DNA from: Mycolicibacterium neoaurum VKM Ac-1815D
GTDB lineage: Bacteria > Actinomycetota > Actinomycetes > Mycobacteriales > Mycobacteriaceae
Direction of reading: 5' to 3'
Length of the DNA stretch: 64,000 bases
Assembly: GCF_000317305.3 (NCBI RefSeq)
Contig: NC_023036.2
Location: 2,046,001-2,110,000, forward strand
In this document: in pieces, positions 1 to 11,600 of the stretch
Layout: each line of letters opens with the position of its first letter
How positions within the stretch are numbered: the first letter of the stretch is position 1
The notes under the pieces: model-generated
What the model saw: only the letters and a program-made list of their open reading frames with translations
The model's database searches: none
What the model was told of the DNA's origin: nothing
Position numbers and translations under genes: made by a program

Positions 1-387
1 CTCGAGGACATCGGTTTCCTCACCACGCAAACCGGGCTCCAACCCGGCGCCTCCAACCCCGGACCCATCGCCGACCCCGATCGCTACCAGGCGCTGATCC
101 CGGTCGCGGTCGAGCACGCCAGCCGCGAGATGCGTCGAATACTCGACGTGCAGGAAGAGGTCACCACCGAACGCCTGGCGCAGTGGCGCAAGCGGGCCCA
201 GCGCTGGCACGCCGATGCGCAACAACTCGAGCTCTTCGGAGTCCAGCGCTCGAAGGTTGGCAAACTCGGGCAGCGCATCAACGAGGAGCAGCGCCTGGCC
301 GACCTGTTGGCACCCACCCAGCAGCTGGTCCGCCCGCTGCTGGTCATCGTGCCCGCTGCCACCCCCGTTGCCGGAAAGGAACTCTGA
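1..387 (+). CDS. C-terminal end of a probable SNF2-type helicase (DrmD-like), truncated by the window edge
   Basis: An open frame runs from the first base to a TGA and gives the last 128 residues of a larger protein. The visible part is charged and helical and ends in a hydrophobic strand (LLVIVPA). No helicase motif lies inside the window. The name is inferred from position: in class 1 DISARM a SNF2 helicase gene (drmD) lies directly before the adenine methylase gene. Only 3 bases separate this stop from the next start, so the genes share an operon. Residues QLELF (bases 223-237) match the bacterial beta-clamp binding pattern. The fold is not proven by what can be seen here. Confidence 0.5.
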   Translation, partial: LEDIGFLTTQTGLQPGASNPGPIADPDRYQALIPVAVEHASREMRRILDVQEEVTTERLAQWRKRAQRWHADAQQLELFGVQRSKVGKLGQRINEEQRLADLLAPTQQLVRPLLVIVPAATPVAGKEL

Positions 388-390
388 GCC

Positions 391-3300
391 ATGCCGTCCT
401 ACGATTCCATCGTCGTCGGCGAGGACTGGATCAGCGAGCACTACTTCACCACCGACTCGCCTCGGGAATCCTTCCAGGGCAAGGTTCTCGAACTCCGCAA
501 GCAGTGGGACGCCGAGGCCGCCGAGGGCCGGGACACGGTGCGACGACGGCTGGTCGGCGCGGCCGGTGACCTGCAGACCGCGTTGTCGACGCTGGCGGAG
601 GATCCGGACGGGGCGCCCCCGGCGCATGCCCTGATCCGGACCGTCCTCGGTTTCCCCGAGACGCTGACCGACTACACCGGCGAGCGTGCCGGTACCGAGC
701 TGCGACTCCCCAACGCCCGGCCGGCCGGTGTGACGAGCACGTTGTTCCTGCAGGCCCGCCCGGTCGAATCGGTCGACGACCTGCTCGCCCCTGACACCGG
801 GCTGCTGCTCGACGCGGGGGAGGAGGACGGCAAGCCCATCGACTCGGTGACCAAGGCGGTGTCGGCCGCGTTCCGCTCCGACGAGCCCCCTGCGTTCATC
901 GTGGTGCAGGCCGGGCAATGGGTGCTGCTCGCTGAGGCGCAGCGGTGGGCCGAAGGGCGATACCTCGCCGTCGATCTGTTGGTGGTCACCGAACGCCGCG
1001 ACGACAAGCGCGGTGGTGAACTCGACCGCGCTGCTGCGATTCTCGGACGTCAAGCCCTGCTGCCCGATGCGGACGGAAACATCTGGTGGACGAGCGTTCT
1101 CGAAGATTCGGTCAAACACACCGTCGGGGTGTCCAAGGATCTGCGCGAGGGCATCCGGCTGTCCATCGAGATCATCGCCAACGACGTGGTGCGCCGCCGA
1201 GCCGAGCGCAGCCTGCCGCTGGAGGATATCGACGCCCAACAACTCGCCAAACACTCGCTGCGGTTCCTCTACCGCATTCTGTTCCTGCTCTACGCCGAAG
1301 CATCCCCGGAGATGCGGGTGCTGCCGTCCGGCGCCCCCGAATACGGCGAGGGCTACGGCCTGGACCGGTTGCGTGAGCTGACCCTGACCGAATTGGTCTC
1401 GCCCACCGCGAAATTCGGCACGCACTTGTACGAGTCGCTGGCCACGCTGTTTCACCTCGTCGACCGCGGGCACCATCCCCGCACGCCGGTCGCCGGCGAC
1501 GGAACCGATGACCCGGCACCCGGCCTGGAGTTCAACGCGCTGCGCGCCGACCTGTTCGCACCAGCCGCCACCGCGCTCATCGACCAGGTCGGGCTCAGCA
1601 ACGAGGCGACCCAACAGGTACTGCAACACCTGCTTCTCTCCAAAGAGTCCAAGGGACGCAAAGGCGCGGACCGCGGGTTCATCTCCTACGCCGAGCTCGG
1701 CATCAACCAGCTCGGCGCGGTGTATGAGGGCCTGATGTCCTACACCGGCTTCTTCGCCGAGGAAGACCTGTACGAGGTCGCCAAGAACGGCGACCCGGAG
1801 AAGGGGTCGTGGGTCGTGCCGGTGACCCGTGCCGATCACCTCTCGGAGTCCGATTTCGTGACGGTCGAGGACGAGGCCACCGGTGAACGCGTCCCGGTGA
1901 TCCACCGACAGGGCACCTTCGTGTTCCGGCTCGCAGGGCGGGAACGCCAGCAGTCGGCTTCGTACTACACGCCCGAAGTGCTGACGAAGTTCGTCGTCTC
2001 CCAGGCGCTGGAAGAACTGCTCGACCAGAACGGGCAGCGGACGACGCCGGAACAGATCCTTCAGCTGACCATCTGCGAGCCCGCGCTCGGATCAGGGGCG
2101 TTCGCGATCGAGGCGGTCCGTCAACTGGCCGCCGAGTACCTCAAACGCCAGCAGGAAGATCGCGGCGAGGTCATCGACGCCGACCAGTATCAGGTCGAGC
2201 TGCAGAAGGTGAAGGCGTACCTCGCGCTGCACCAGGTGTACGGGGTGGACCTGAATGCGACGGCGGTCGAGCTGGCCGAGATCTCGTTGTGGTTGGACAC
2301 CATGGTTGCCGGCCTGCAGGCACCGTGGTTTGGTCTGCATCTGCGGCGGGGCAACTCGCTGATCGGTGCACGGCGAGCCGTGTACATGCCGACGTCACTC
2401 GTGAAGAAGGCCTGGCTGAAGGAGGTGCCCAAGGATGTACCGCTCGGCACCGAGGTCGGCGCGGGTATCCACCACTTCCTGCTGCCGTCCGAAGGCTGGG
2501 GTGCAGTCATCGACACACCCGAGGCGAAGACCTACGCCCCGGACAAGCGTGAAGAACTACGTCTGTGGCGCAACGGTATTCGATCCAACCCGAGCGCTTC
2601 GATTAAGAAGCGGCTAGCCGCGTTGGCGCAGCGAGTCGAGACCCTGTGGGAGTTGACTGTGCGCCGGGTCACCATCGCCGAATCGGAGATTCGCCGCGAT
2701 ATCGATGTGTGGGGCTTGGAGGCTCGCGACACTTCCGGAGGTGCGGTGACCCGCGAGCAGATCGAGGCTGTGCTCAACGACGAGAACGGTGCTTACCGAC
2801 GACTGCGTCGCGTGATGGACGCTTGGTGTGCTCTGTGGTCCTGGCCGCTGACCACCGACATCGAACCACCAGACTGGGACCACTGGGTCGGCGGATTGGA
2901 AGCGATATTGGGCGTACCGCCGAAAGCCGGCAAGTTCGAAAAGCACGGGCAGATCAGCTTCGCCGGAGACCTGTCTTGGCAGGATCTCGACATCGCCGAG
3001 GGCAACGACCGTACTTTCGCTCAAGCGCTTTCAATCGATAAGGCGCTCGACGGCTTTCCATGGCTTACCGTCGCTGCCGGCATCGCCGCAGCACAGGGGT
3101 TCTTCCATTGGGAATTGGACTTCGCACCGGTATTCGCCGGCGGCGGTTTCGATCTGCAGGTGGGTAATCCGCCGTGGGTGCGGCCTGACTGGGATGAAGC
3201 TGGGGTATTGGCCGAGTTCGATCCATGGTGGCAGCTGGCCGAAAAGCCCGCAGAAGCGATCAAACGGAGTAAGCAGGAGGAAGTTCTCGCACATCCAGAG

Positions 3301-4989
3301 GTATTGGGCGAATTCCTCGATGAGCGTGCCGAGCAGGCCGGTGTAACCGAGCACCTCGGCTCCGGTGTAGACCGCCCTGTCCTAACAGGGCTCCGAACCG
3401 ATCTGTACCGCTGCTTTATGGAACGCACTTGGCGGTCCCTTGCTTTCGATGGGATCGTGTGCCTTATTCACCCTGACAGTCATTTCACGGAGCTAAGGGC
3501 AAACCGACTTCGTCGGGAGACTTATCACCGGCTGCGGCGGCATTTCAAGTTCCACAACAACACCTACCAGTTCCCGGAAATCGGACACAAGAAAACATTC
3601 GGCGTACATGCCTACGGCCGATCGAAACCCATTGGGTTCATCCACGCCAGTTGGATTTTCGCGCCCAGCGTTGTTGAACGGTCGATGGTTCACGATGGGT
3701 CTGGGCCTGCACCCGGGATGAAGGACGTCGATGACAATTGGGATCTGCGCCCTCACCGCGAACGCATCGTTCATGTTGACGAGACAGTACTGGCTGGCTG
3801 GGCAGCACTCATCGACGAACCCGGGACCCCACCTGCAGAGGCTCGCATGCTCTATCCGGCTAATCGTGCGAGCGCGGACGTGCTGGACAAGATCGCAGCC
3901 GCCCCGCGGCTTAGTGACATCGGATTTGAATGGACTATGGGTTGGAACGAGACTACTCACCGTAAGTTGGGCTTCTTCAAGTCCGCCGTTGCCGTCGCGG
4001 ACGGGTGGGACGACGTCATCGTGCAGGGACCGCACTTCACCGTTGCCACACCATTATTCCAGCAGCCCGATTCTGCACCAGGACGCGAACGTCTCTATGA
4101 GTCGATCGACCTTGATGTGATCGGTGAGGATTTCGTTCCGCGCACTAACTACCAGGTCGCTAAACCGCGCGACGAGTACATCGCCTCCTACCCAAAGTGG
4201 CATGGCGAGTCTAGCTCGATGTATTTCCGTTTGGCATGGAGGCGAATGGCGGACCCTTCTACGGTTCGTACGCTGCACGCGGCGATTCTTCCTCCGGGAC
4301 CTTGCCATGTTGACCTAGTGCGCACTGCCTCATTTAGTTCCAGTCGAACCCTTGCATGCACCGCTGGAATATGGTCATCGGTTGTTGCCGACTTCTTTGT
4401 AAAGGTAGCGGGCCTTTCTGAATTGAAGTACAGCAGCATGGGTCGTTTGCCGCTCGTCCGCAATGAGGTGCTGGAATCTCGAATTCTCTTGCGCTCGCTC
4501 CGCCTCAACTGCTTCGTCCGGCCCTACGCACCACTCTGGGAGGAGCTATACGACGAAGCGTGGCAGCAGGATTCGTGGGTGCCGCATATCGGTGTGGACT
4601 ACACCAGCCGCGCGCCGCTGGGTGCCATCGGTCCGAAGTGGGAATGGGCCACGCCGCTGCGTCGCGCCGCCGACCGCCGCCAGGCGCTAGTGGAAATCGA
4701 CGCGATCGTTGCGATCATGCTGGGCATCACAGCCGAGGAACTGCTCACCATCTACCGCACTCAATTCCCTGTTCTGCAGAAGTACGAGCGGGATGCGGTC
4801 TACGACGCGAACGGTCGACAGCTTCCGGGCAAACTGGCCTCGGAGTACCGCAGGAAGGGAACGTTGAAGCCTGACGACCTAACGGTGTGCGGCGTCACCT
4901 ATGTCGAGCCATTCGTCGGTGTGGATCGGGAGCGTGACATGGAGCTGGCGCACAAGCACTTCAGCGACATCGCAAGCGCAGGAGCGTGA
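391..4989 (+). CDS. Large class I SAM-dependent N6-adenine DNA methyltransferase (type IIG / DISARM DrmMI-like)
   Basis: This 1532-residue protein probably methylates adenine in host DNA to mark it as self. It has the gamma-class order: SYYTPEVL before the SAM site, motif I EPALGSGAF at residues 563-571, and motif IV NPPW at 926-929. The stretch reading FLYRILFLLYAEA before the methylase core is typical of Eco57I-like, BREX PglX and DISARM MTases. The N-terminal 400 residues show no confident PD-(D/E)XK nuclease. The C-terminal third, where target recognition is expected, has clearly lower GC and rarer codons than the rest. The next gene starts at a GTGA overlap with its stop, which implies translational coupling. 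Specificity cannot be read from the sequence. Confidence 0.85.
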   Translation: MPSYDSIVVGEDWISEHYFTTDSPRESFQGKVLELRKQWDAEAAEGRDTVRRRLVGAAGDLQTALSTLAEDPDGAPPAHALIRTVLGFPETLTDYTGERAGTELRLPNARPAGVTSTLFLQARPVESVDDLLAPDTGLLLDAGEEDGKPIDSVTKAVSAAFRSDEPPAFIVVQAGQWVLLAEAQRWAEGRYLAVDLLVVTERRDDKRGGELDRAAAILGRQALLPDADGNIWWTSVLEDSVKHTVGVSKDLREGIRLSIEIIANDVVRRRAERSLPLEDIDAQQLAKHSLRFLYRILFLLYAEASPEMRVLPSGAPEYGEGYGLDRLRELTLTELVSPTAKFGTHLYESLATLFHLVDRGHHPRTPVAGDGTDDPAPGLEFNALRADLFAPAATALIDQVGLSNEATQQVLQHLLLSKESKGRKGADRGFISYAELGINQLGAVYEGLMSYTGFFAEEDLYEVAKNGDPEKGSWVVPVTRADHLSESDFVTVEDEATGERVPVIHRQGTFVFRLAGRERQQSASYYTPEVLTKFVVSQALEELLDQNGQRTTPEQILQLTICEPALGSGAFAIEAVRQLAAEYLKRQQEDRGEVIDADQYQVELQKVKAYLALHQVYGVDLNATAVELAEISLWLDTMVAGLQAPWFGLHLRRGNSLIGARRAVYMPTSLVKKAWLKEVPKDVPLGTEVGAGIHHFLLPSEGWGAVIDTPEAKTYAPDKREELRLWRNGIRSNPSASIKKRLAALAQRVETLWELTVRRVTIAESEIRRDIDVWGLEARDTSGGAVTREQIEAVLNDENGAYRRLRRVMDAWCALWSWPLTTDIEPPDWDHWVGGLEAILGVPPKAGKFEKHGQISFAGDLSWQDLDIAEGNDRTFAQALSIDKALDGFPWLTVAAGIAAAQGFFHWELDFAPVFAGGGFDLQVGNPPWVRPDWDEAGVLAEFDPWWQLAEKPAEAIKRSKQEEVLAHPEVLGEFLDERAEQAGVTEHLGSGVDRPVLTGLRTDLYRCFMERTWRSLAFDGIVCLIHPDSHFTELRANRLRRETYHRLRRHFKFHNNTYQFPEIGHKKTFGVHAYGRSKPIGFIHASWIFAPSVVERSMVHDGSGPAPGMKDVDDNWDLRPHRERIVHVDETVLAGWAALIDEPGTPPAEARMLYPANRASADVLDKIAAAPRLSDIGFEWTMGWNETTHRKLGFFKSAVAVADGWDDVIVQGPHFTVATPLFQQPDSAPGRERLYESIDLDVIGEDFVPRTNYQVAKPRDEYIASYPKWHGESSSMYFRLAWRRMADPSTVRTLHAAILPPGPCHVDLVRTASFSSSRTLACTAGIWSSVVADFFVKVAGLSELKYSSMGRLPLVRNEVLESRILLRSLRLNCFVRPYAPLWEELYDEAWQQDSWVPHIGVDYTSRAPLGAIGPKWEWATPLRRAADRRQALVEIDAIVAIMLGITAEELLTIYRTQFPVLQKYERDAVYDANGRQLPGKLASEYRRKGTLKPDDLTVCGVTYVEPFVGVDRERDMELAHKHFSDIASAGA

Positions 4990-5693
4990 TCATGCCTTTG
5001 CCTGCCATCGACGCAGCCAAGCTTGACGAACTCGCCGAGTCCGTCGTCGCGCTCGATCCCCATCCACGAGAACGGCGTTGGGTCAGCCTCAGTCTGTGCA
5101 TCGCAGACGCCGTGTGGAGCATCGGAGCGCATTACGACAACGTCGTCGTCCCATTGGTGCGCAAACTCGCTACGAAGTTCAGTGTCGAGCAACCCACGAT
5201 TCCGATGAGCGAGTCGCTCGGCGCCGACCCATTGCCGCTCGCCGAACTGGCTGACCTGACCGTCGACGAATTGATTCCGCTCACCAACCGGCAGAACACA
5301 TCGACCCGAGGTGGGATCCGGAAGGCCGACGCCGTGCTTCGGTACATCCACGTTTTTCGATCACATGGTGTGAAAGATCTGGGCGATGCCATCGTGTTGT
5401 TCGGCGACGACGAGCGGTTCGCCGCCGTGAACGCGGACTTGCGGAAGATCCCCGGCGAGGGAGCCCATGCGGTGCGGCGTGACTACCTGTGGATGCTCAT
5501 CGGCCAGGACGATCTCATCAAGCCCGACCGAATGGTGCTGCGCTGGTTCAGAAACCATGAAGTGACCATCGATCCTGTCGGTGCGCGCGACCTCATTGCT
5601 GCACTCGTTCCAGCCGTCAGCGCTGGGCTGAAGCGCCCCGTTACGGCCTGGGAGATAGACCATGCGCTGTGGAACGCCGGGCGGGGGATGTAA
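4986..5693 (+). CDS. Small HhH-GPD (DNA glycosylase/endonuclease III)-like protein in the defence operon
   Basis: The 235-residue product looks like a diverged helix-hairpin-helix glycosylase. It has an all-helical N-terminal half, a hairpin-like IPGEGAHAV at about residues 155-163, and a downstream KPDRMVLRWF (Asp181) that resembles the segment holding the catalytic Asp in Nth/MutY proteins. No Cys4 iron-sulphur loop is present. A catalytic Lys cannot be assigned. GTG at the GTGA overlap with the methylase stop is the likely start; an ATG lies two codons later. Only 3 bases separate it from the giant helicase gene. It may sense or excise modified bases, or may simply bind DNA. The fold call rests on motif appearance only. 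Confidence 0.5.
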   Translation: MIMPLPAIDAAKLDELAESVVALDPHPRERRWVSLSLCIADAVWSIGAHYDNVVVPLVRKLATKFSVEQPTIPMSESLGADPLPLAELADLTVDELIPLTNRQNTSTRGGIRKADAVLRYIHVFRSHGVKDLGDAIVLFGDDERFAAVNADLRKIPGEGAHAVRRDYLWMLIGQDDLIKPDRMVLRWFRNHEVTIDPVGARDLIAALVPAVSAGLKRPVTAWEIDHALWNAGRGM

Positions 5694-5696
5694 CCG

Positions 5697-8600
5697 ATGG
5701 GCGCACTCCTCCCGACTCTCCAGGCGACACACCTGCGTGAGGGCTTGACCCACTACCTGGCAACGACATTCGCGCTGACCGACCCCGACGCGCAGGCGGC
5801 GCTCACCGACTTCATCGGCGATCCCGACAACGGCATGTTCAAGGGGCCGTATGTGCGGTTGCGGTTGCCGTTCGCCCCGGCCGGCGATGGCTGGCGTGAC
5901 CATCTGGATTGGTGGCCGGCCGATTTCACCCCGTACGGGCACCAGGCGCGAGCATTCGAGCGGCTTTCAACCCAGCACCAAGGCCGTCCCCAACCCACCT
6001 TGGTGACCACCGGCACCGGGTCCGGCAAGACCGAGGCATTCCTGTATTCGATCCTCGATCACGTGCTGCGGGCCAAGAAGTCCGGCGTCACCGGTATGAA
6101 GGCGTTGATCCTTTATCCGATGAATGCGCTTGCCAACGATCAGGCCGAGCGGCTCGCCAAGGTCCTCTCTGAGGACCCGGCCCTGGCCGCGGTCACCGCA
6201 GGCCTCTACACCGGAGAGCAAAGTGGCGGCGGGCGCACCCGGGTCTCCGCCGACGGGCTGATCACCGACCGCGACCTCATGCACGACTCACCGCCCGACA
6301 TCTTGCTCACCAACTACAAGATGCTCGACCACATGCTGCTGCACCCCGGTCGCGCCGACATCTGGCGGCTGTCCGCCGAATCGCTGCAATACCTGGTGCT
6401 CGACGAATTCCACACCTACGACGGCGCGCAGGGCACCGACGTCGCCATGCTGCTGCGTCGCCTCGGGCTCACACTCAAAGCACACTGGACCGCTACGTCG
6501 CGGGTCACCGACGAGGACCGGGCCCGTCCACTCGGCAAAGTCACCCCGGTCGCGACGTCGGCCACCCTGGGATCGCGCGCGGCTCCGACCGCCATGCTCG
6601 ACTTCGCCCACACCGTCTTCGGGGAACCGTTCGGCGACGATGCGGTGATCGAAGAAACTCGCCTCACTCCCGACGAATGGCGCCGAGCACGGTTGGGCAG
6701 CCACGACCATGCCTGGCGGCCGATCGAACCCGCCCTACCCGACGCACTCGACCGGATCACTGACGCAGCAGCCTCCGCCACCGATAACCACGCCATTGCC
6801 GCTGCGGTCTTCGCCGAACTCTTCGAGCGGTCCACTCCATCCGAATTCTTCGGAAAACCCACCCAATCCGAGCTTTTCGAGACGCCCGGACAGTCCGATC
6901 TCTTTCAGCAGTCCACACATGCGGGTGGTCCCGCCGTCGGTTCGACCCTGACCATCGCCGACATATTGGATCAGCTCAAACGGCATCGGTTCATCCAGGC
7001 GGTGCTGGAGCACACCGTCGACGCCGTATCCCTGCCCGATCTGGCGGAGAAGGTGTTCCCGGCGGTGCCCGTCGATCGCGATGCTGCCCGCACCCGCGAC
7101 ATCCAGATCCGGTTCCTGGAGTTCGTCTTTGCCATGCTGTCGCACGTGCGCGCCGAGACCGGACGTGCGGCGCTCGGGGTCGACGTGCACCTGTGGATCC
7201 GAGAACTCAGCCGCGTGGACCGCGCGGTGCGGACCGCCGCCGAATACCGCTGGTCCGACGACGGCACCTCCGTCGACGACGAGTTGTATCTGCCCGCGGT
7301 GTTCTGCCGGCACTGCGGACGTTCAGGCTGGGGTGCCCGACTCGCGCCGACCGGCAACGCCCTGGACGTCACCGACGAGGCCATCCGCGCCGACCACGCC
7401 GCCGGCGCCGCCCGGTTCCGCGCACTGATCTCGGCACCCGCCGAAGCACAGGTACCCGGCGGCGTCCACGGCCTGCGGTGGTTCCACCTGGACCACCGCG
7501 AACTCCTCGACACCACGCCGGACCCGCAGAGCCCCGACGTCGTCGACGGCCGAGTGCTGCCGGTGCTCACCCTGGTCGGACCAGAAGCTGACGAGGAATC
7601 CAAGAACGACATGTGCCCGGCCTGCGGGGCCGTCGACGGCATCCGGTTCCTCGGCAGCGCGGTCGCCACCCAACTGTCGGTGACGCTTTCGAACCTGTTC
7701 GGCAACAAGCACCTCGACGCCGCCGAGAAGAAGGCGTTGATGTTCACCGACAGCGTGCAGGACGCCGCGCACCGCGCTGGGTTCGTGCAGGCCCGCTCCC
7801 ACAGCCTCAGCCTGCGCACAGCGCTGCGCGGGGCGCTCGGTGATGCCGAGCTCGACCTGGACGAACTCACCAGGGCCGTCATCGACCGCGCCGGCAACAA
7901 CCCGATGCTGCGCTACCAACTACTGCCGCCGGACCTGGTGGACCGCGACGAATTCGTCGCCTTCTGGAAGCCTGACGTGCACCCGAACTCGCGGAGGGCC
8001 GCAGAGAACAAGGCCAAGCGTCGGCTCCGGTTCGACGTCGACCTGGAATTCGGCCTGCAGTCCCGCACCGGCCGCACCCTCGAACTGACCGGCAGTGTCG
8101 TCGCCGAGGTCTACCTCGGGGCGGCGCACAAAGCCCCGATCCTCGGGCGCCGTGCCCTCGACAAGGCCGACCCCACCCAGCTCCCGCTGACCGACGTGTC
8201 CGATGCGGCACTGTCCCGCTGGGTGCGGGGCACCGTCGATCGGATCCGTACCCGTGGCGGCATCCACCACGACTGGCTGCGGCCCTACCTGGAGAAGAAC
8301 GCCAGTCGCTACCACATCTGGGGTGGGCGGCCACGCGGCCAGGGCATGCCGGCCTTCCCGAAAGGACGCCCCGCCCCGGCGTTCCCGGCCCTCAAATCCG
8401 GAACCGGTGCTCTGCCAGAGGGCTTCGATCCGATCACCGCACCATCGTCCTGGTACGCGCAGTGGACGTCGCGATGCCTGGACGTCAGCCCCCACGACGG
8501 GACCTTCCTGGCCAAGGCGTTGTTCGCCGAACTCGTCGAACAGATGCTGCTGTCCACCGTGGCGACCGAGACTGGTTCCGTCGTCTACGGGCTGCCTGCG

Positions 8601-11600
8601 GCCACCGTCCAGGTCAGCGCTCCGACCTTGGATGCGCTCGAAGACGGGCGACACCTGCTGGTCTGCGACATCTGCCAAACCCCGACGCCGGGCAGCGCCA
8701 CCACCGTCGACGAACTCGACGGCGCACCCTGCACGCTGATCCGCTGCCCAGGCCGACTGCACCGCAGCGCGAAAGCCGACAACTTCTACCGCAGGCTCTA
8801 TGACTCCACACAGATGAAACGGGTCGTCGCACGGGAACACACCAGTCTGCTGCCGACCAAGACCCGGCTCGACTACGAGACCGCCTTCAAACGCGGGGGC
8901 ACCGACCCGCAGGCACCCAACGTGCTCGTCGCGACCCCGACGTTGGAGATGGGCATCGACATCGGTGACCTGTCCACCGTCATGCTCGGGTCCCTGCCTC
9001 GCTCGGTGTCGTCCTACCTGCAGCGTGTTGGGCGCGCCGGCCGACTCACCGGAAACTCCCTGGTGCTGGCCTACGTTCGTGGCCGCGGCGAACATCTGCC
9101 CAAACTGTTCGAGCCGCTTTCGGTGATCCAAGGGGACGTGCGGCCACCGGCGACCTTCCTCAATGCCGAGGAGATCCTGCAACGCCAGTACATCGCGCAC
9201 ATCGTCGACCAGTTCGCCCGCGACCCTCAGGTGGTGGCGCCCAAGGACGCGCGATCGGTGCTCGGCGACAACGGCGCCGACGGCTGGCTGACCCAACTGA
9301 TGGACACCGCCGCCACCGACGCCGACGCGCTGCTGGACCGCTTCCTGGCGCAATTCGGTTCCCATTTCAGCCCCGACGCCGTCGACGCGCTGCGGACCTG
9401 GGCGAGCACACCACCGCAGGGCGGACCCAGCGGCCTCACCCAGCGCCTGATGGCCGCGGCCCACCAGTGGCAACTCGACCTGAAGGAACTCACCGAACGG
9501 CTCGCGACCGTCGAGGCCGACCTTCCCGAATTCGAACGGCGGGCCACCTCACCCGCCGCCACCGACGACGACCGGCGCGCCTTCAAGATCGCCAAGGGCT
9601 CCCGCAAACTGCTGGGCGCCCAGATCACCTCGTTGACCCGCGACTACTGGATCTCGGTCCTCGAACGCTACGGGGTCCTCCCCAACTACACACTGCTTGA
9701 CGATTCCGTCACTCTCGACGTCGGGGTCACCTGGATCGACCCGGACAGCAACGACTACATGGGCGAACAACTCAGTTATCAGCGTGGCTCCCGAGTAGCA
9801 CTCACCGAGCTTGCCCCCGGCGCCACCTTCTACGCGCAAGGCCTCGCGGTCGCCATCGACGCTGTCGACCTGGGCGCCGGTGAATCCAACATCCACGCGT
9901 GGCAGGTCTGTCCACAATGCGGATGGGTGCACAGCGGACCATCTGCCGCGGTGACCGCGCCGGTGTCGAGCTGCCCGCGCTGCCACAGCACCGGCATTGC
10001 CGACGTGAGCCAGCACCTGGCTGTCGTCGAGATGACACGGGTCTCGGCCGAAGTGCGTCGAGATGAGGCCACCATCAGCGACCTCCGCGACAACCGCCAA
10101 CAAGAACCGTTCACGGTGGTGACCGCCGCCGACATCGACCCCACCCAGGTCGGCCGCACATGGTTTCGTTCCACTTCTTCGTTCGGTGCGGAGTACCTGC
10201 GGCGCTTGGACATCCGCTGGCTCAACCTCGGAGCGCGAACATCCAAAGGTAAGACGCGGATGATCGCCGGGCAGGAGTCGACCAGCGGCCTGTTCCGGGT
10301 TTGCGCATCTTGCGGGCAACTCGATCGCGACGCCGGTCGCAACAGTCGCTACGAGCACCGTACCTGGTGCCGTCTGCGCGGTTCGGCCGCCGAGGATGTC
10401 CGCGACATCGCCTTGGCGCGACGGCTGCGTACCCAGGGCGTGCTGCTGCACTTGCCGGCGCAGATGGAATACGACACCTTCGCCCACCCCAGCCTGGCCG
10501 CTGCGATCCTGCTCGGTCTACGCGAGGTGATTGGCGGATCCCCCGAGCATCTCGACGTTGCCACCATCAGTGACGCGCTGTGGGCGCCTGACCGGCGTGC
10601 CCTGCTGATCCACGACACCGTCCCCGGGGGGACCGGTTATCTCGCCGAATTCGCCGACCACACAAAGGTTTTCGCGGTGCTCGCGGCGGCCCGCCAAATT
10701 CTGCGGGAGTGCCCGTGCCGGGACGAGGAGCGGCTGGCCTGCCACCGATGCCTGCTTCCGTTCGCCGCGCCGTATGAGTTGGACAAGGTGTCTCGGCTCA
10801 CCGCGTTGAAGCTACTCGACGACATCCTGGACGTAGGGGCCCACGGCACGCCCGACCTCGATTCCTGGACCGCAGAGGTCGCCGAGCAGGCGCCGCCCAG
10901 CACGCCGCTCAGCGACGAGTCATTCCTGGAACGCGACTTCTACAGCTCGTTCATCGAACGGCTCAAGCTGATGGGTGCGGCCGTCGTGGAGAAGCCAGGC
11001 GTGTACGGTCCCTCGGCGACCATCACCTTGCAGGGCAGCAAGGCGCGCAAATGGTCACTGCGACCGCAGGTTTCGCTTGACTTCGTCAAGCCCGATTTCG
11101 TGTTGCAGACGGCCGACCCGGACATCCCGCGCATCGCGATCTTCGCCGACGGGCGCTCCTTCCACGCCGTTCCCGGCTGCAATCGCGTGGCCGACGACGC
11201 TGACAAACGCGCCGCATTGCGGGCTGCAGGTTATCTGGTGTGGTCCTTCGGTCACGAGGATCTGCAGCGCTTCAAATCCGGTGACTCGGTCGAGCCGACA
11301 TGGCTCGACCAGAAGGCAACCAGCTTCGTCACCAGCCGGTTCCACGTTCAACCGGGTTTGGTTCGGCTGCAGGCCAAAGACCCTGTGTCGCAGCTGCTGG
11401 AGTTCATCGTCACCCCCGACATCGAGGCGTGGCGACACTTCAGCACCTGGATGCCGTACCTGTTCGTCCGCGGCGACAACCGGGTGAAGTCCGATTCCGG
11501 CGCAGTCACTGCTGCGGCGTTGGCGGCGCTGGACGGCACTGCGCCGTTCGACGCGGCCGGTTCCGACGTGTGCTGGGCGTATACCGACGGCGGCGTCACC

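Noticed and set aside
7920..9473. Open frame of over 500 codons on the minus strand inside the giant helicase gene
   Set aside because: Antisense to essential helicase motifs; composition is that of a high-GC shadow frame.
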